64,000 bases of DNA from Spirogloea muscicola (GCA_009602725.1 WELB01000248.1:72930-136929); one strand, 5' to 3'; shown: positions 44,720 through 59,500, numbered from the stretch's first letter. Made by a program: numbers and translations. Notes: a model not told the origin generated them from the sequence alone.

Positions 44720-45020
44720 AAAAAGCGCACAAACAGCCTCAGCGGTCCATGGCCCACGCCTTGCACCTGCGTGCTGGCCGTGCGCTAGCTGCAGCCTCTG
44801 ACTTTCGTGAAGGGTATTTCTGTCCGGCTGCTAGTCTGTCGCATCTGCGGCTCCTCACTCGTGGTTACTAAAGTGATTGCATGCTACCGGGCAAGCTCTG
44901 AGACAGCGCTTTTGGCCCCTTTCGGACCTTGTCAGTTCTTTGGGCTGGTTGTTGGCATAGCCATTTTGCTTCTTTCATGCCATGTCCACCGCGGGCCTTC
45001 CTCTCCGATTGCCTAATTGG
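44720..45020 (+). mobile_element. LINE C-terminus and 3' unit
   Basis: Reads QRSMAHALHLRAGRALAAAS then SLSHLRLLTRGY and stop at about 44871, followed by UTR and a hairpin near 44940-44965 (GGGCTGGTTGTTGGCATAGC). It is 5'-truncated. Confidence 0.75.
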
Positions 45021-45320
45021 CAGGCCAACAACAACGTGACACCTGGCGGCTGCCGAGCCGCCGCGAGCTCGGCTCGAGTAGCGTGGCGCCGCGTCGCATG
45101 ACCGCTTGCGCGGTCCGGCCCCACGCACCCTGGACGGTGGCTCCCGCCTGAGCCACTTAGCGGCTGGGCCGGCACGCTTGGGCATGGAGGCCCGGTCCGC
45201 TTTGAGCCGCTTGGTGGGGCTCTCCACCTTCCTTCGCTAACGATTGGCGGCTGGCGTGTGCGCTTTTCAGCCGTCTCTGGCCCCTCCCCAGTCGCCCCTC
45301 CCTCCACTTGGCCACGCAAG
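45020..45320. other. GC-rich segment shared with 61.0-61.3 kb
   Basis: No gene is recognised. It contains blocks very similar to 61035-61280 (for example GCGAGCTCG, AGCCGCTTGGTGGGGC), so it is part of a repeat, probably another LINE-associated sequence. Confidence 0.5.
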
Positions 45321-45895
45321 GGCCACACGGAAATTTCGTGTATTTGAAACAAACGAAGGCCAAATGGCCAAGTACAAAGGGAAGCACATCTTAAGACCTA
45401 CATAACCTACAGTAGATTGACCCGCTCAGTAACCACGGGTCAAAATATAGAAGGTCGCTAACCGATGCCTGAATACTAGATGGCAGATACGAAACCCTTC
45501 TGCCACCAACTAGAGCTCGCCCAGCTCTCTGGTGCAAAGCATTAGCCTGAGCACGCTGCAAACAGGCCGAAACTCGTCGTCGCAAGAACGACAATATGCA
45601 GCTGGCAAGCCCATCTCACCCGGGAACACATCTGCATGTCGTGTGTGCCTAGATTTGCTATATTTTGGAGGAGAGTAAGGAAACGAGGACCTAAGCAGCC
45701 AAAGATGTCGAGTGCCGCTGGCAGGAGCTGATCACATTGGGGGTAATCGGAGTAGTGCTGTAACTTTCTTTGTTTAGCAATGCCCACTGCGTGGCTAGCG
45801 ATGTCTCTTCGATGCTGGACCTTTATAGGCCTCCGTAACCACAACATCGACCAAGGCCTGTGGTCCTCCACCAGGTTGCACGCCTACAATGTCAA
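45320..45895 (-). mobile_element. 5'-truncated subfamily-2 LINE
   Basis: Minus strand: NLVEDHRPWSMLWLRRPIKV, KQRKLQHYSDYPQCDQLLPA, IFGCLGPRFLTLLQNIANLG and, in shifted frame, ANALHQRAGRALVGGRRVSY with the stop near 45430. The UTR mark GGCCATTTGGCC follows at 45357-45370. It ends directly against the second gypsy fossil. Confidence 0.75.
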
Positions 45896-46810
45896 ATGTG
45901 AAAGGCTTCTTGACCACAGGAACAATCTACTCATCAGATCTGGTGAAGGAACCTGAAGTATCAGTGAAGCTATCGTTTAAGCTTCTCAAAGTAAACTCCT
46001 CAGCCTCCTTCTCCAACATGACTTGATATACATACTTGATGTCGTAGTGCTTCTTGATAAGCTGCTGCCTGCTTACTGTCAATAGATCGACTACATGCCA
46101 CAGAACTATACCAGCTACGACGCGCAATAAACTGTGCCGCTAAATCCTGTGGACTGGTAGTAGTCTCCGACTTCTCTATCAGCTTCACATGATGGAAGTA
46201 ACAGACTGTAATGATTTCATCAGGTTCACGCTGGAACCTCAGAAGATCCTGTTTGTGTTTCATTGTGTTTTCCGGGAACTGATTAGTGAACTGACGGAGA
46301 GTCTTTGCCACAGGATCCTCTATAAGTTGTGGACCGGCCAGCTTCTCTACATCACTTGCGGACTCAGGAACGGCTTTCCCCATGGACAAAATCTCATCCC
46401 TAATGCGCTCATACATGTATCCGGCATCCCCGGTGAAGTACTTCGCCAGTAGAGTAATCTTCGACTCCCTGCTCACTTTACATCCATGCATATCAAGTTG
46501 ACACAATTTTGCTAGAAAGTGGTCGTTAACTTTCAATAGGGTGGCACTACTGTGAGCACCTTGATACTTTGGTAGGTCTCCCGATGCCATGTTGGATCTC
46601 CGAATGCGGAAGTGTCACCACCACCACAGAATCCCTGACCGTTTGAGTAACTGCAGTCTCAGAAGATTGAAGTACTGCAGGCACAGATCGATCAGTGTCT
46701 ATCCGTTCTGTGCTATTTGACTTGTCCAGATTGACGACTTGTGGTCCTGACCTCAATCTCATGCAACAGCTGACGAGAGGTAGTCAAATAACAATTGCTT
46801 GGTATCCTAG
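45896..46810 (-). mobile_element. Second Ty3/gypsy fossil, gag region only
   Basis: A minus-strand gag capsid region related to the gag of the element at 5.7-12.3 kb (shared features: MRLRSG near the start, a YQG/FQG segment, IEDPVA/IEDTVG, a Tyr-rich CY-H/CYYRSKYLIE block). Only the 5' part of the element is present, the pol region is absent, and it has a few breaks. A short tandem array upstream (46890-46995) may belong to its leader or LTR. It is diverged from the first copy, so it is an older or different subfamily. Confidence 0.75.
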
Positions 46811-46889
46811 AAGCAATCTAACTCAGTAGCAACAGTCACCCTGGCAGCCTTGAGCAAAGTCCTAAGCAATGGTATAAGCAAGAGTCCGA

Positions 46890-46995
46890 TGCAATAGAAG
46901 TCCAGCTCAAGAGCAGTATTAGAAAGTCCAGTGCTAAGACAGGATTCCAGCGCTACGACAAGAGTCCAGCGCTACGATAAGAGTCCGGCGGTAGA
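46890..46995. repeat. About 21-bp tandem repeats
   Basis: Four or five imperfect copies of AAGAGTCCAGCGCTACGA, located on the 5' side of the second gag fossil. Confidence 0.75.
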
Positions 46996-46999
46996 CAAA

Positions 47000-47795
47000 G
47001 TCCGCTTTGCAAGTATAAAGGACGGTGGACTGTCTACTGAGCAGTTGTATCCAGTATCCAGAACCAAGTGACTCGTGGCCACTGTGTACCAGTCAGATGG
47101 TGCGATGCAAGCATACAAGTGTATCTTGAAATGCGAGCTATGTGAAAAAGCATACACAAGTAAATATGCAGTCCCTTGTCCACAAGATGATCACTTGTGC
47201 AAGGTCAGTCGATGCCAATCGATGATGGTACCACTAGGCCTCAATGCACAGCCGTAACTAATGCAATCTGAGACGTAGTGCTCAGCCTAGTGAAGCTTGC
47301 GATATGCAGCGCAACACTCGAGGCTGCTCACCACAGAATCACCACGACTTCTCGCAGTCGCGCCGCGAGTCCGTGCGAAGGTTTACCAGCTGCTGCGGCT
47401 CCTGCCCTAGGCTCTACGCTTCTATGGCGCGGCGTTGGCGCAGGCGTGGCTCGCGGCAAGTGGGTAAGACTTGCAAAGCGGACTGTTTAGCAAAGGTCGC
47501 TCGCCCCGACTTGGGCCGAGCGCGGCGAAGATCCTAACGCTGCCGACTAGGCCAGGTTCGGCCGTTGGCTACTCTGGTTGGCTGAGCTGGATGGCCGGCT
47601 GCCGTGGGCCGTCGCCCGTCGCAGTGGCCGACTCGACCGTAAGATGGTCATCTTCAGCCGTCCGTTGCACGATCGCCTCGCCACTGCTTCTGTAGCGCCC
47701 ACCTTCACGGTCTTGTGGGTGGTTGAGGTACCTTCAGATGGGCATCTTTCGTTGCCTGCGAATGGTCTGCTGACGGTCGGCGTCGCGCGTGGGCT
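47000..47795. other. No gene recognised
   Basis: Lower-GC sequence to about 47300, then GC-rich sequence with open frames on both strands lacking any known domain. Confidence 0.4.
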
Positions 47796-48010
47796 TTGAC
47801 CCTTGGGTCGCTTCGTTGTTGTTGTAGTCCGCGTCTGATGAGCGGTCGTCGTTGTTGTCGTCCGCATTTAATGAGCGGTCGAGGTTGTTGTTGTCGTCCG
47901 CATTGGAGGAGCGGTCGATGTTGTTGTTGTCGTAGAGAGAGAGAGGAAATGAGAGAGAGAAGGAGAAAGAGAAAGAGAGGAAGGAAGAGAGAGAGAGGGA
48001 AAGAAGCGGT
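47796..48010. repeat. GTTGTTGTCGTCC minisatellite and GA microsatellite
   Basis: About four units of roughly 39 bp containing GAGCGGTCG and TTGTTGTCGTCCGC (47808-47935), followed by a (GA)n/GGAAGA tract to 48005. Confidence 0.85.
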
Positions 48011-48049
48011 CCTCCATCCTTAGCGTGAGATGCACAGTGTATGACCCAG

Positions 48050-48880
48050 CCTAGGCAGCCATAAGAGGGAGAGAAAGAAGTGGTCCTCCATCCTTACACA
48101 CATACAAAAGTGGATGAGTCAGCCTAGGAGGCCATGTGGTAAGCCAAGTCAGCTGTCCTAGTCAGATCGACACAAATAGGCAGGATATAGCACGACAGGG
48201 GGGAGGGGGAGGAGAGGAGGGGGTGAGGGGGGGTTGGCGAGGAGGTGAAAGCGTGTTTCAAGTAATAGAATGCGGCTGCTGATGTTATAAGAGGGGCTGT
48301 AAAAGCCAGCCAGGTGTTTGGAGTGATGGAGGGCCTGAGTGGCCAAGTACAGAGGCAAGCGGCTCCACAGACGTGATCTCCTCTGGACCTTGTTCAGTCT
48401 TTGTAGGCTGGTATTTTGCAGCCCTCGGCCCCTTCATCACAGCTGCTTCTCAATGTGACGCCTGATGCTAAGCTGACTCGCTCGTTGAACAAGGGCTCTG
48501 CAAGAGAGGTCTAGCAGAGAAAAGAGAAGCCCTCCCAAACGGGACCGACTGCTGAGAATAGGCCACCCCCAAGGTCCAAACGGCCAGGGAAACTCCTAAG
48601 CACACAGCTTCGCATCACGCATCACGCATCGCGCATCTTATGCATGACACAGCTACGCAAGTGGCTGGTGGTACGTATGGTTCTCATAGCCCCTAAGAAG
48701 TAAGATTCGCCAGACAAGGAAAGGAGTGTGTTGAGTGATGGAGGGCCTGAGTGGCCAAGTACGAAGGCAAGCGGATTGACAGATGTACATCACCTGCTGC
48801 TAAGCTGACCGGCTCAGTAACCACGAGTCAGCACATAGAGGTCGCTAACTGATGCTCGCATGCCGGCCAAAAGGGCGAGT
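48050..48880. mobile_element. Assorted LINE-type tails, no gene
   Basis: Reverse family-3 tail at 48265-48315, main-type hairpin at 48390-48425 (+) and subfamily-2-like tails at 48735-48850 (-). The rest is simple or unassigned sequence. Confidence 0.5.
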
Positions 48881-49165
48881 CCCCTGATCGGAAATTCGTG
48901 TATTTAAAACAAACGAAGGCCAAATGGCCATGTACAAAGGCAAGCACATCTTAAGACCTACACAACCTGTAGTCGAATGACCCGCTCAGTACCCACGGGT
49001 CAAAACATAAAAGTCGCTAACCGATGCCTGAATACTAGATGGCAGATACGAAACCCTTCTGCCACCAACTAGAGCTCGCCCAGCTTTCTGGTGCAAAGCA
49101 TTAGCCTGAGCCCGCTGCAAACAGGCTGAAACTCGTCGTCGCAAGAACGACAGCTATGCAAGCCC
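48880..49165 (-). mobile_element. Subfamily-2 LINE tail
   Basis: The UTR mark GAAGGCCAAATGGCCATGTA at 48915-48935, the stop region near 48985 and the C-terminus LMLCTRKLGEL on the minus strand. It is nearly identical to 45340-45600, then ends at about 49160. Confidence 0.75.
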
Positions 49166-49319
49166 AAGCCCTGATCGATGAGGAGGGGGCAGACAGGTGG
49201 TGGGGAGGGGGCTTGGGCGGAAGCCACCGCCTCATCAGAACATTTGGGACGGGGCGTGAACAGCACGTCCCTCGGGCTTCAGTGGTCGAGCCCGCCTCCG
49301 CCATATTCCTTCCTCGCCC

Positions 49320-49560
49320 CTCAGCGCTCGCGCCCCTCGCGCTCTAAGTCAGGCCTCCGGCTTTCGTGGCGGCGCTCCAGCTCCCCAAGTTAGCTTGTCC
49401 GATTTGTTTGTGCTCTCCCGTGGGTACTAATGTCCCCTTAGGCTCCTTAATTTAGGTCTCTGTATTATGTACCTTGTTTAGTTTGCACTCGCCTCTGCTT
49501 TAAGTGTGTATTGGCTTGAAATGGCCTCCCTTTTCATTTCAAGCGCCCCGCGCGCCTTCT
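49320..49560 (+). mobile_element. Subfamily-3 LINE tail
   Basis: ASGFRGGAPAPQVSLSDLFV then LSRGY and stop at about 49430, followed by a UTR with GTCTCTGTATTATGTACC and TGTGTATTGGCTTGAAATGG. The same end and UTR occur at 61600-61790, and the UTR alone at 60515-60605. Confidence 0.75.
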
Positions 49561-49616
49561 CTCAGCTCATCTGACACTTCCTTATTGGCGACACGGGGGG
49601 TTACGAAGAAAAAGAA

Positions 49617-50400
49617 GCAAGCGCGGCCAGATTAACTGGTGGCTGGGAGAGTCCAGCCCAAAAGAACGGACAAGGACAAGAATGAAAGAAGGCGCGGTGA
49701 CTTGAAAGGAAGGCCAGTTCGAGCCTTACAGAGCCTTGCTGGTAGCGCCCTGTCTGATTAGGCGTCCTGTCTAAATTGGCCTCGTCAACAAGTCGTGTAC
49801 ACCCTCTGCATGCACCTTGCTGGCCTTTACAGCCGCTCTTCTAATATCAGCGACAAATTCTCCTTGCCTCCTCCACAAGCCGGGCGGGCGCACCGACGGT
49901 CGGTGCCCTGGCAGGCTCGCCAACAGGCCGGGCGGCTCGGCCCGGCGCACATCAAGAGGCCCGCGCCCAGTCAGCGCCGCCCCGCCATTTTTTCGCCGAG
50001 TGCTGCCCACCTGCGGCTCCTGTCAGGGCCGCCGGAGAACACCTCTCAAGAAGAGTCCCCCGTTCTGCCATAGCCTCTCAAGGCCCCGCAGTCGCTGCTT
50101 AGCTCGTAGTTTGGCCCCTTCGAACCTTGTCAATTCTTTTCGGGCTGGCTTCTCACAGCCCTTGCCCCCATTGGGAGAGCCACTTCTTCTTCTCAAGAAG
50201 TGAGCTCTTCCTGAGAGTCCGCTTGATGCTCTCTTCTCTCAGTCCTTAGCACTCCGGCTCCTTCAGACCTTGTCCATTCCTTTGGCCTGGCCTCTCCCAG
50301 CCACCACTTAATCTGGCCGCGCTTGCTCTTTCTAAAGAGAGGGAGAGCAGGGGGGGGCTGTGAGTGGACAGCCCAGAAAGAATGAACGAGGACTGAAGGG
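49617..50400. mobile_element. LINE and family-3 tails
   Basis: Reverse unit 49617-49675, family-3 tail 49795-49860 (+), forward tail 50085-50190 (matching the 33.6 and 36.1 kb 3' UTR in sense), forward unit 50240-50330 and reverse unit 50350-50400. GC-rich filler at 49870-50030 has no recognisable gene. Confidence 0.65.
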
Positions 50401-50937
50401 CCGAAAGGCGCCAAAATAATAGCAGTCTAGAAGGTACACTGCTATGGAGTTGCAAAGATGTGTGTGCATGACACAGCCTAAGGAGGGAAGGGGGGGAGGG
50501 AGAGGAGAGAATAAGGAGGGAAAAAGCGTGTTACAAGTTGTAGAGGACCTGAGTGGCCAAGTGCAGAGGCAAGCGGCTCCACAAACGTGATCTCCTTTGG
50601 ACCTCGTTCAGTCTTTTGTGGGGACTCATATCCTTAGCCACCTTAACATAGGGCTTCCTTTCACGTAGCCTTACTTTTTGCACTAATTTCTGCCCGAACG
50701 ATGTGTTGGCTTGATGTAGCCTCCAATTTCATGCGCAACGCGCGCCTTCCCATTCTTTCTCCCCTTTTTTTTTTCCCAACCAGCGGGCGGACGCTCGACG
50801 GTCGGCGCCCCGGCAGACTGACCGACAGGCTGGGCGAGATGGCCCGGCGCGTATGGGGCCCGCGCTCAGTCGGCGCCGCCCCGCCAATTGCGCCGAGTGC
50901 TGCATCAGCCGTCGCTTCCCCCCTCCCCCCCCCCCCG

Positions 50938-51077
50938 NNNNNNNNNNNNNNNNNNNNNNNNNNNNNNNNNNNNNNNNNNNNNNNNNNNNNNNNNNNNNNN
51001 NNNNNNNNNNNNNNNNNNNNNNNNNNNNNNNNNNNNNNNNNNNNNNNNNNNNNNNNNNNNNNNNNNNNNNNNNNNNN
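50938..51077. other. Assembly gap (N)
   Basis: 140 undetermined bases, flanked on the left by a C tract and on the right by a long A tract. Confidence 1.
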
Positions 51078-53906
<2,829 letters not shown>

Positions 53907-54285
53907 AGTGGTCGACTTGCCACTGTATGGAACTTGTGGAGCTTGATATGTCAGAACAGTGAGACTAGAAGTACACAGATCTGAAGTTCTCAACTTGCCC
54001 TGCCTTAGTGGACGACATGCACTAGTAGATCGCAGAGCTTGATCATTCAAACGAATGGGTCTAGAAGATTGACGACTACGAACTTAGAAATTGCGGCTGC
54101 TTATACTTACGGCGGCTGTAAAGATCAGCCTGTTCATCACAGAGAGACAGGGAGTGCAAGTTAGGGAGGCGGAGCCGTCAGGCTGGGCAACAGGGTCCTC
54201 TTAGTACTCCCGTTGGGGGGCTGCGTTGTCTGAGAGCCTACATCTTACGAATAGTATATGACAAGATTCTACATGCAAAAACCCG
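53907..54285. other. No gene; family-3 tail
   Basis: A reverse family-3 tail at about 54095-54130 (GCGGCTGTAAAGATCAGCC). The rest is unassigned. Confidence 0.5.
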
Positions 54286-54347
54286 CCCTAAACCCTAACC
54301 CTAAACCCTAAACATTGAACCCTAAACCCTGAATCCTCAACCCTAAA
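54286..54347. repeat. Interstitial plant-type telomere repeats
   Basis: Seven or so CCCTAAA units, some degenerate (CCCTAAC, CCCTGAAT), in 62 bases. The orientation is C-rich on the plus strand. Confidence 0.9.
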
Positions 54348-55010
54348 TCAATAATAGCTTCTGATATTTGTCTCTGAAATTTGCGCTACATGGTGTACTT
54401 TTACATTCGTGTGATTGCTTAAGCAGGCATGATGAGCAAGATTCACATGCAAGATGCTGCATCCACAGGCACACTATTCAGATGAGTGCAATTGTCAGGC
54501 GCCTAAGGGATTTGTAAGAAGCCCACAATGTCTAGCAGCAGACGCGCAAAGAAGTCCACACATGCAAGAAAAGGAGGACCATAATTAGTGATATATCCTT
54601 GCTATCATCCATGGAAAGCTTAAATATATCCTTGCTATTATCCGTGGAAAGCTTTGAGCGAGAGGAGAGGGAAAGACGAAGGAAATGGATAAAGCTGACG
54701 GGAAAGGGGGAGGTAAAGTTGATAAATTGCTCACAGGAACCGAGGATAGGGAGTAAAAAGCCAATATACGAAGGAAAAATATTGGCATGGGTAACGAATG
54801 CTCAACAATAGACGGCAAAAGTGGGAGTAAAAGTGTCTCGAATAGAGTGCAACGCGTAAGAGCGGAGGAGGATGGTGGAAGTACGGACCAGAAGGAGAGA
54901 GGGAGACTGTGGGAAAGAGTGACAAGTCGGGAGAGAGCGGCGGGGGTACAGGGTGAGTGCATCTGAGAAGCTTTGACTCAATGCTCTCAGACAAAGGCAT
55001 AAATTGACGT
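54348..55010. other. No gene recognised
   Basis: Two copies of ATATCCTTGCTAT near 54592 and 54626 with CCATGGAAAGCTT / CCGTGGAAAGCTT form a short direct repeat. Purine-rich sequence follows, without a supported gene. Confidence 0.5.
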
Positions 55011-55440
55011 ATCAGGCCCCCGGCCCCTTCGAACCTTGTCCATTGCTTTCGGGCTAGCTGTTCACAGCCGTTGCTTTCTTCGGGAGAGCCACTTCTTCCT
55101 TTCGGTCGGCCAAAAATGACAGCGCTCCCGAATGGACTGGTGGCCGTGAGAGGCCAAAGGTCCCTCCCTTGGCAGGGTGGACCCTGCAAGGGTTACCCCG
55201 GCATGGGCGGATTGCCCGCCCGCACCTGGGCGGGCACTTCTCCGTTAAGCAGCCCGCCCGTGCCTGGGCGGGCCACATGGCAATTCTTGTCACTTCTTCT
55301 CGGCCTGGCTTTCAACAGCCCTCGCCCTCTTCGAACCTTCGTCAGTTCTTTTCGGGCTCGCTTTTCACAGCCGTTGCCACCATTGGGAGACCCACTTCCC
55401 TTCACTTGCTCGTCAAGCGGCTAGCGGCTATGATGTAAAC
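55011..55440. mobile_element. LINE 3' units
   Basis: Forward units at 55018-55105, 55300-55325 and 55325-55400 (TTCGGGCTCGCTTTTCACAG). Between them 55190-55270 contains GCCCGCCC/GGGCGGGC inverted repeats that can fold. No gene is present. Confidence 0.65.
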
Positions 55441-55544
55441 AGCACCGGGTTGCCTGACCAAACGGCTTGTCCTTCCCCCTCTCTTCTCTGCTTCCGCTTG
55501 GGAACTAATGTCACCCTGTCACCTTGGGCACCTTAGCATAAGTC

Positions 55545-55675
55545 TTAAGGAATGGACAAGGTCTGAAAGGGCCGGATGGCGCAAGTGAGAGAGCCAGTTG
55601 CTCGGCCCTCGGCTCAGATGCGCCTGGCTCTTGCCTCCACATATGCTTGCCCGCGGCTACCTGCAGATGGTGTAA
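55545..55675 (+). pseudogene. Fragment of the Cys-rich gene leader fused to a LINE tail
   Basis: CTCGGCCCTCGGCTCAGATG then CGCCTGGCTCTTGCC and GGCTACCTGCAGATGG match 51481-51553 and 62195-62263, the region just before the signal peptide of the duplicated gene. It is preceded by a reversed LINE unit (AATGGACAAGGTCTGAAAGG). No coding exon follows. Confidence 0.7.
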
Positions 55676-55677
55676 CG

Positions 55678-56304
55678 CTATTTACATGGCTGGAATGTCA
55701 ATGCAGCAGTAATAACAGATGCCTGGAGACTAGACACCTCATCCGGCGGACAATAATTGACTGTCAGTGCCGCAGGAAAGGCTTGACAGATGCCTGGAGA
55801 CGAACATTTCACCAGGCTGACGACTGGGAAGCATGGATCCAACCTTGAGCTGAGAGCGGCGCAACCCGGAGTCGGTGACGCGCGAGACAGCATGGTGCTG
55901 GCGCTGAGACGGCGACGGGAGGCGGCAGCGCTGTAGACTGCCTTGACGGCGTCGTTAGCCGTGAGTGTTGACGGGAACGATAGACGGCTGACGATGGCCC
56001 GAGGTAGTGACCCGCCAGTTGCTATTGACGGGGCATCGACGGGGACCGTCAGTATGGCGGTGGTGGCCGACGGATGTGTAGATTGTCGGTGGTAGCCCGT
56101 TGGTAGCCGTCGACAGCTCGTGGACGGGACGTCACCGAGAGCCTGGGTTCCTGTTTTGCCACCCGGGCCCGTATGGCCGGGCTCGAAGTCCGTCGGGCTA
56201 TATGGGAAATCCGAGATGGCGAAGGGGTTGAAATCTCCACCCAACGTCCGATCCCTAGACCCTTGCCCCATCAGTCCGTTGCTCATTCTACATTGCAGCC
56301 CCAT
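55678..56304 (-). CDS. Unassigned 208-codon open frame
   Basis: A long minus-strand frame in moderately GC-rich sequence. It is rich in Ser, Pro and Thr, with no recognisable domain, signal peptide or repeat. It could be chance, part of a diverged mobile element or a real gene; the sequence alone does not decide. Confidence 0.2.
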   Translation of the reverse strand: MGLQCRMSNGLMGQGSRDRTLGGDFNPFAISDFPYSPTDFEPGHTGPGGKTGTQALGDVPSTSCRRLPTGYHRQSTHPSATTAILTVPVDAPSIATGGSLPRAIVSRLSFPSTLTANDAVKAVYSAAASRRRLSASTMLSRASPTPGCAALSSRLDPCFPVVSLVKCSSPGICQAFPAALTVNYCPPDEVSSLQASVITAALTFQPCK

Positions 56305-56384
56305 CCCAGTGCCTTCCCCGCTTTTCCTCGCGCAGCAGCTCGAGCTTGACGATCCACAGCATTACTCATAGGCGAGGTGAGCAA

Positions 56385-56545
56385 GCTGACTTCAAGGCCG
56401 CTGGCTCGCTGGCTCAGGTCTATCGTATGCGCCTCTCCATCTCCGTGGGTACTAATGTCACCTTAGGCACCTTAGTCTAGGAGGGGGAAGGGCTCGCCCA
56501 TTGAGGATAGGGGCTGAAAAAAGGTTAGTCCTTTGGGTTGGCCTC
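56385..56545. mobile_element. LINE tail scraps before the long LINE
   Basis: A LINE C-terminal scrap (AGGTCTATCGTATGCGCCTC) is joined to a subfamily-3 stop region (GGGTACTAATGTCACCTTAG) and then a reverse hairpin unit at 56470-56520 and a forward one at 56525-56550. Confidence 0.6.
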
Positions 56546-56549
56546 TCGC

Positions 56550-59500
56550 TAGGTCGCGGGCGTCGCCGCCGCCGCCGCCACCCCTCCAAAACCCCGGGCC
56601 GCCGCCGGCGTCGCCGCCGGCGGCACCCGCCGTAGGGTCCGCGGCGCGCCGGCCCCCTCCCGACCTGTTCCTCGCACCGCCGCAGCCCCAGCTCCCGCCG
56701 TCGCCATGCCGCCCGCCGCCGCCGCCCTCGCCTCCGCCGCCCCGCTCCCCGTCGCCCCAACCGCGCTTTCACGCGCCGCTGTCGGCGTCGGAGCCCGGAG
56801 TATCTCCAGGCGAAGCACCTTTNCATGCCAGCCCCACCGGCACGCCGCCCGCAGCGGCCGTCGCGGCTTGCAGCCCCATCGCCCCGGCCCTGGCATCTAC
56901 TCAGGCGGCGCATACCACGGAGCATACCACGGAGGCCATTACTCTATCGCCTCCCGCCCGAGAGAAGAGTTGGGCACCTGCGTTATCGCCTCCACCGCTG
57001 AGATGCGAGGGGACCCACGAGGTGACCACGCTCCTCCATCCTCAGCGTACCATGCCCCATGTGCTCGGCCCTGACGTCCCTGAGTGTGCTTCTCCGGCGA
57101 CAGAGGTGCCGCAGCCGCCACCGCCTGCCGAGCCATCGCCACCACTGCCGCCGTCGTCCCCCCCATCTCCCCCGACGCCGACTTCCCAACCATCCGCCAT
57201 CCCGCCTCTCGAACCGCCCAGCCTTCCGCAGTCGGCGCCATCGACGCCGCCCCCGCCACCGCCGCCTCCAACCCCGCCGAGCGAGCCAGCTTCGCCGCCG
57301 TTGCCCCCGCCTCACTCGCCCGAACCACTGCTGTGCAAGCACTGCCAGAGGACCTTCACCTCGCGGTCCGGCCGGGCCAACCACGAGCGAGCCTGTACGT
57401 GCAGTAACAACCGCGCGGCACAGGCGCGGAGCGCAGCGGCAGCGGGTGGTCGTCGGGGCAGACCAGGCAGGCCTCCCGCGTCGTCCCCGCCCACTCCTCA
57501 ACACTGGCAGTGGCTGGCTGGCCTCGACCTGGCCCCAGTCCACCGCCAGGCGGCCCTGCCGCTCCTCCGCCACGTTCCGCGCTGGGTGCGCCCGCACCTC
57601 CGCCGCGCGCTCCGCCCGGTGACGCAGCGGCTCGTCGCGGACCACCGGGACGAGGCGGCGTGGAAGTTATTCCTCCTCTTCCCCCGGCTGCTGCTCGGGC
57701 GTGCCTCTCCCGACAGCCGCATGCAGGGCCAGCAGCCACTGCTGGAGCGCGTCCAGTTGTTCGAGAGCGGGCACTGGGAGGAGCTTCTGGCTCGTCATGA
57801 CGCCGCCGTGGCAGCCTCTGCGGCCAACCGTGGGGGCACAGGGGCAGCGCCCGACAGGGCCGCCAGCGTCCGTCGGGCACTCCGCTTCGGCCACGCGGGT
57901 GAGCTTTCCAGGGCTGTGCAGGCCCTCGACGATGCGATGCTGGCGCCGACCAATGCGGCGACTCGGGCGGCCCTGGACTCCCTACACCCCCCGGCGAGCT
58001 CCCCCCTGCCACCGTGGTTGGCCGCCTTCGCTCCACCAGAGGAGGTGGTCTTGGATGCCAACGCCCTCAAGAAGGCTCTACAGACCAGCCGTCGCGCAGC
58101 CGCCGGCGGCCCCTCCCGCATGCTTACTGAGCACCTGTGGGAGATCTTCCTAGAGGGAGAGGCTGCGGACTTCAACGCGCTGCTGCAGATCTGCCAGCAT
58201 CTGGCCCGGGACAATGTGCCGGCCAGCATCCGCGGCGTACTGTGCACCAGCACGCTGCTCGCCCTTGACAAGCCGAGCGGGGGAGTCAGGCCCATTGCCA
58301 TTGGGGAGGTCCTCTACAGCCTGGTGAGCCGCGTTCTCTGGCAGCAGCATGCGGGGCCGGCGCAGGTGCACCTGGCGCCATATCAATACGGCGCGGGGCT
58401 GCGGAGTGGGGGCGAGGCCGTGGTCCACGGGGTTCGAGCAACCTTGGACCAACACCCAGGGTGGCTGGCACTGGCCGTCTACGTAAAAAATGCGTTCAAC
58501 ACCGTGGAGCGCGCCTGCATCGCGGAGGAGCTCCGGGCCGCCTTCCCCTCCCTGGTACCCTCTTTCCGCTTGGGGTACGGTCAGCCCAGCGACCTCCTCT
58601 GGAGGACAGGGGGTGACCAAGTGGAGGTCCTGCAGTCCCAAGCGGGCACGCGGCAAGGGGACCCCCTCGCCGGCTTCTTCGTTGCGCTCGCTCACCACCG
58701 GGCTCTGCAGGCTACCGGCGGCACATCCAGGGGTCCTCCTGTCCACCTTCGCCGACGACACCACCATGGTCGGCCCTCCGGAAGACGTGGCGGCGGCCTT
58801 CGTCACCTTCCAGCGGCAGCTGGCCACCCTCGGCCTGTCCACCCGGGCGTCGAAGTGTGCGGCTTGGTCCTCCTGCGGCCTCCCACCCACCCTGGCGCTG
58901 CCCCCCGGATGCCTGACTCCCGCAAACGGCTTCACCCTCCTGGGGGTCCCCATCGGCGCGCCGTCCTTCGTGGAGGGGCAGCTGCGGGCCCGCCTCGAGG
59001 AGCACCTCCAGCCTGCGGCCCGGCTCCCCGAGCTGCAGGATATGCAGCTGGCTTTGGCCATGTTGACCATGGCCATTGCGGAGCGACCCCAGTATCTGAC
59101 GCGGGCCACCCCGCCGTCCCCAGGGGCGCTGGCGGCTTACGCGGGTTTTGATGCAGGCATGGTGACGAGCCTGGCGGCCCTGGTCCGCCACCAGGGCTTC
59201 CCCCAGTCGCCTGCCGCCCTTCACCAGGCCACGCTTCCCCTCAGGTACGGCGGTCTCGGCTTGCGGCCGCTCGTCCGTTCCTGCCGGGCAGCGTACCTCG
59301 GCAGCTGGGCGCAGACATCCGTCTCCGTGGCCCAGCGTTTCTTGGTCCACGGCCAGCGTGCGCTGGAGCAGGCGGTGGTGGAGGTAGCCACGGGTGTGCT
59401 GCCTTTCCAGGCGTCGCTACGCTCCGCCCACCAGGAGCTGCTCGCGGTGCACCCGGACCTGGCGGGCCAGGCGGTCTCCTTTGCGCACCTCGCGCAAACC

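Noticed and set aside
56458-58300. Long minus-strand frames opposite the LINE
   Set aside because: They are shadows of the GC-rich LINE coding strand, with Arg/Gly-rich wording and no domain.
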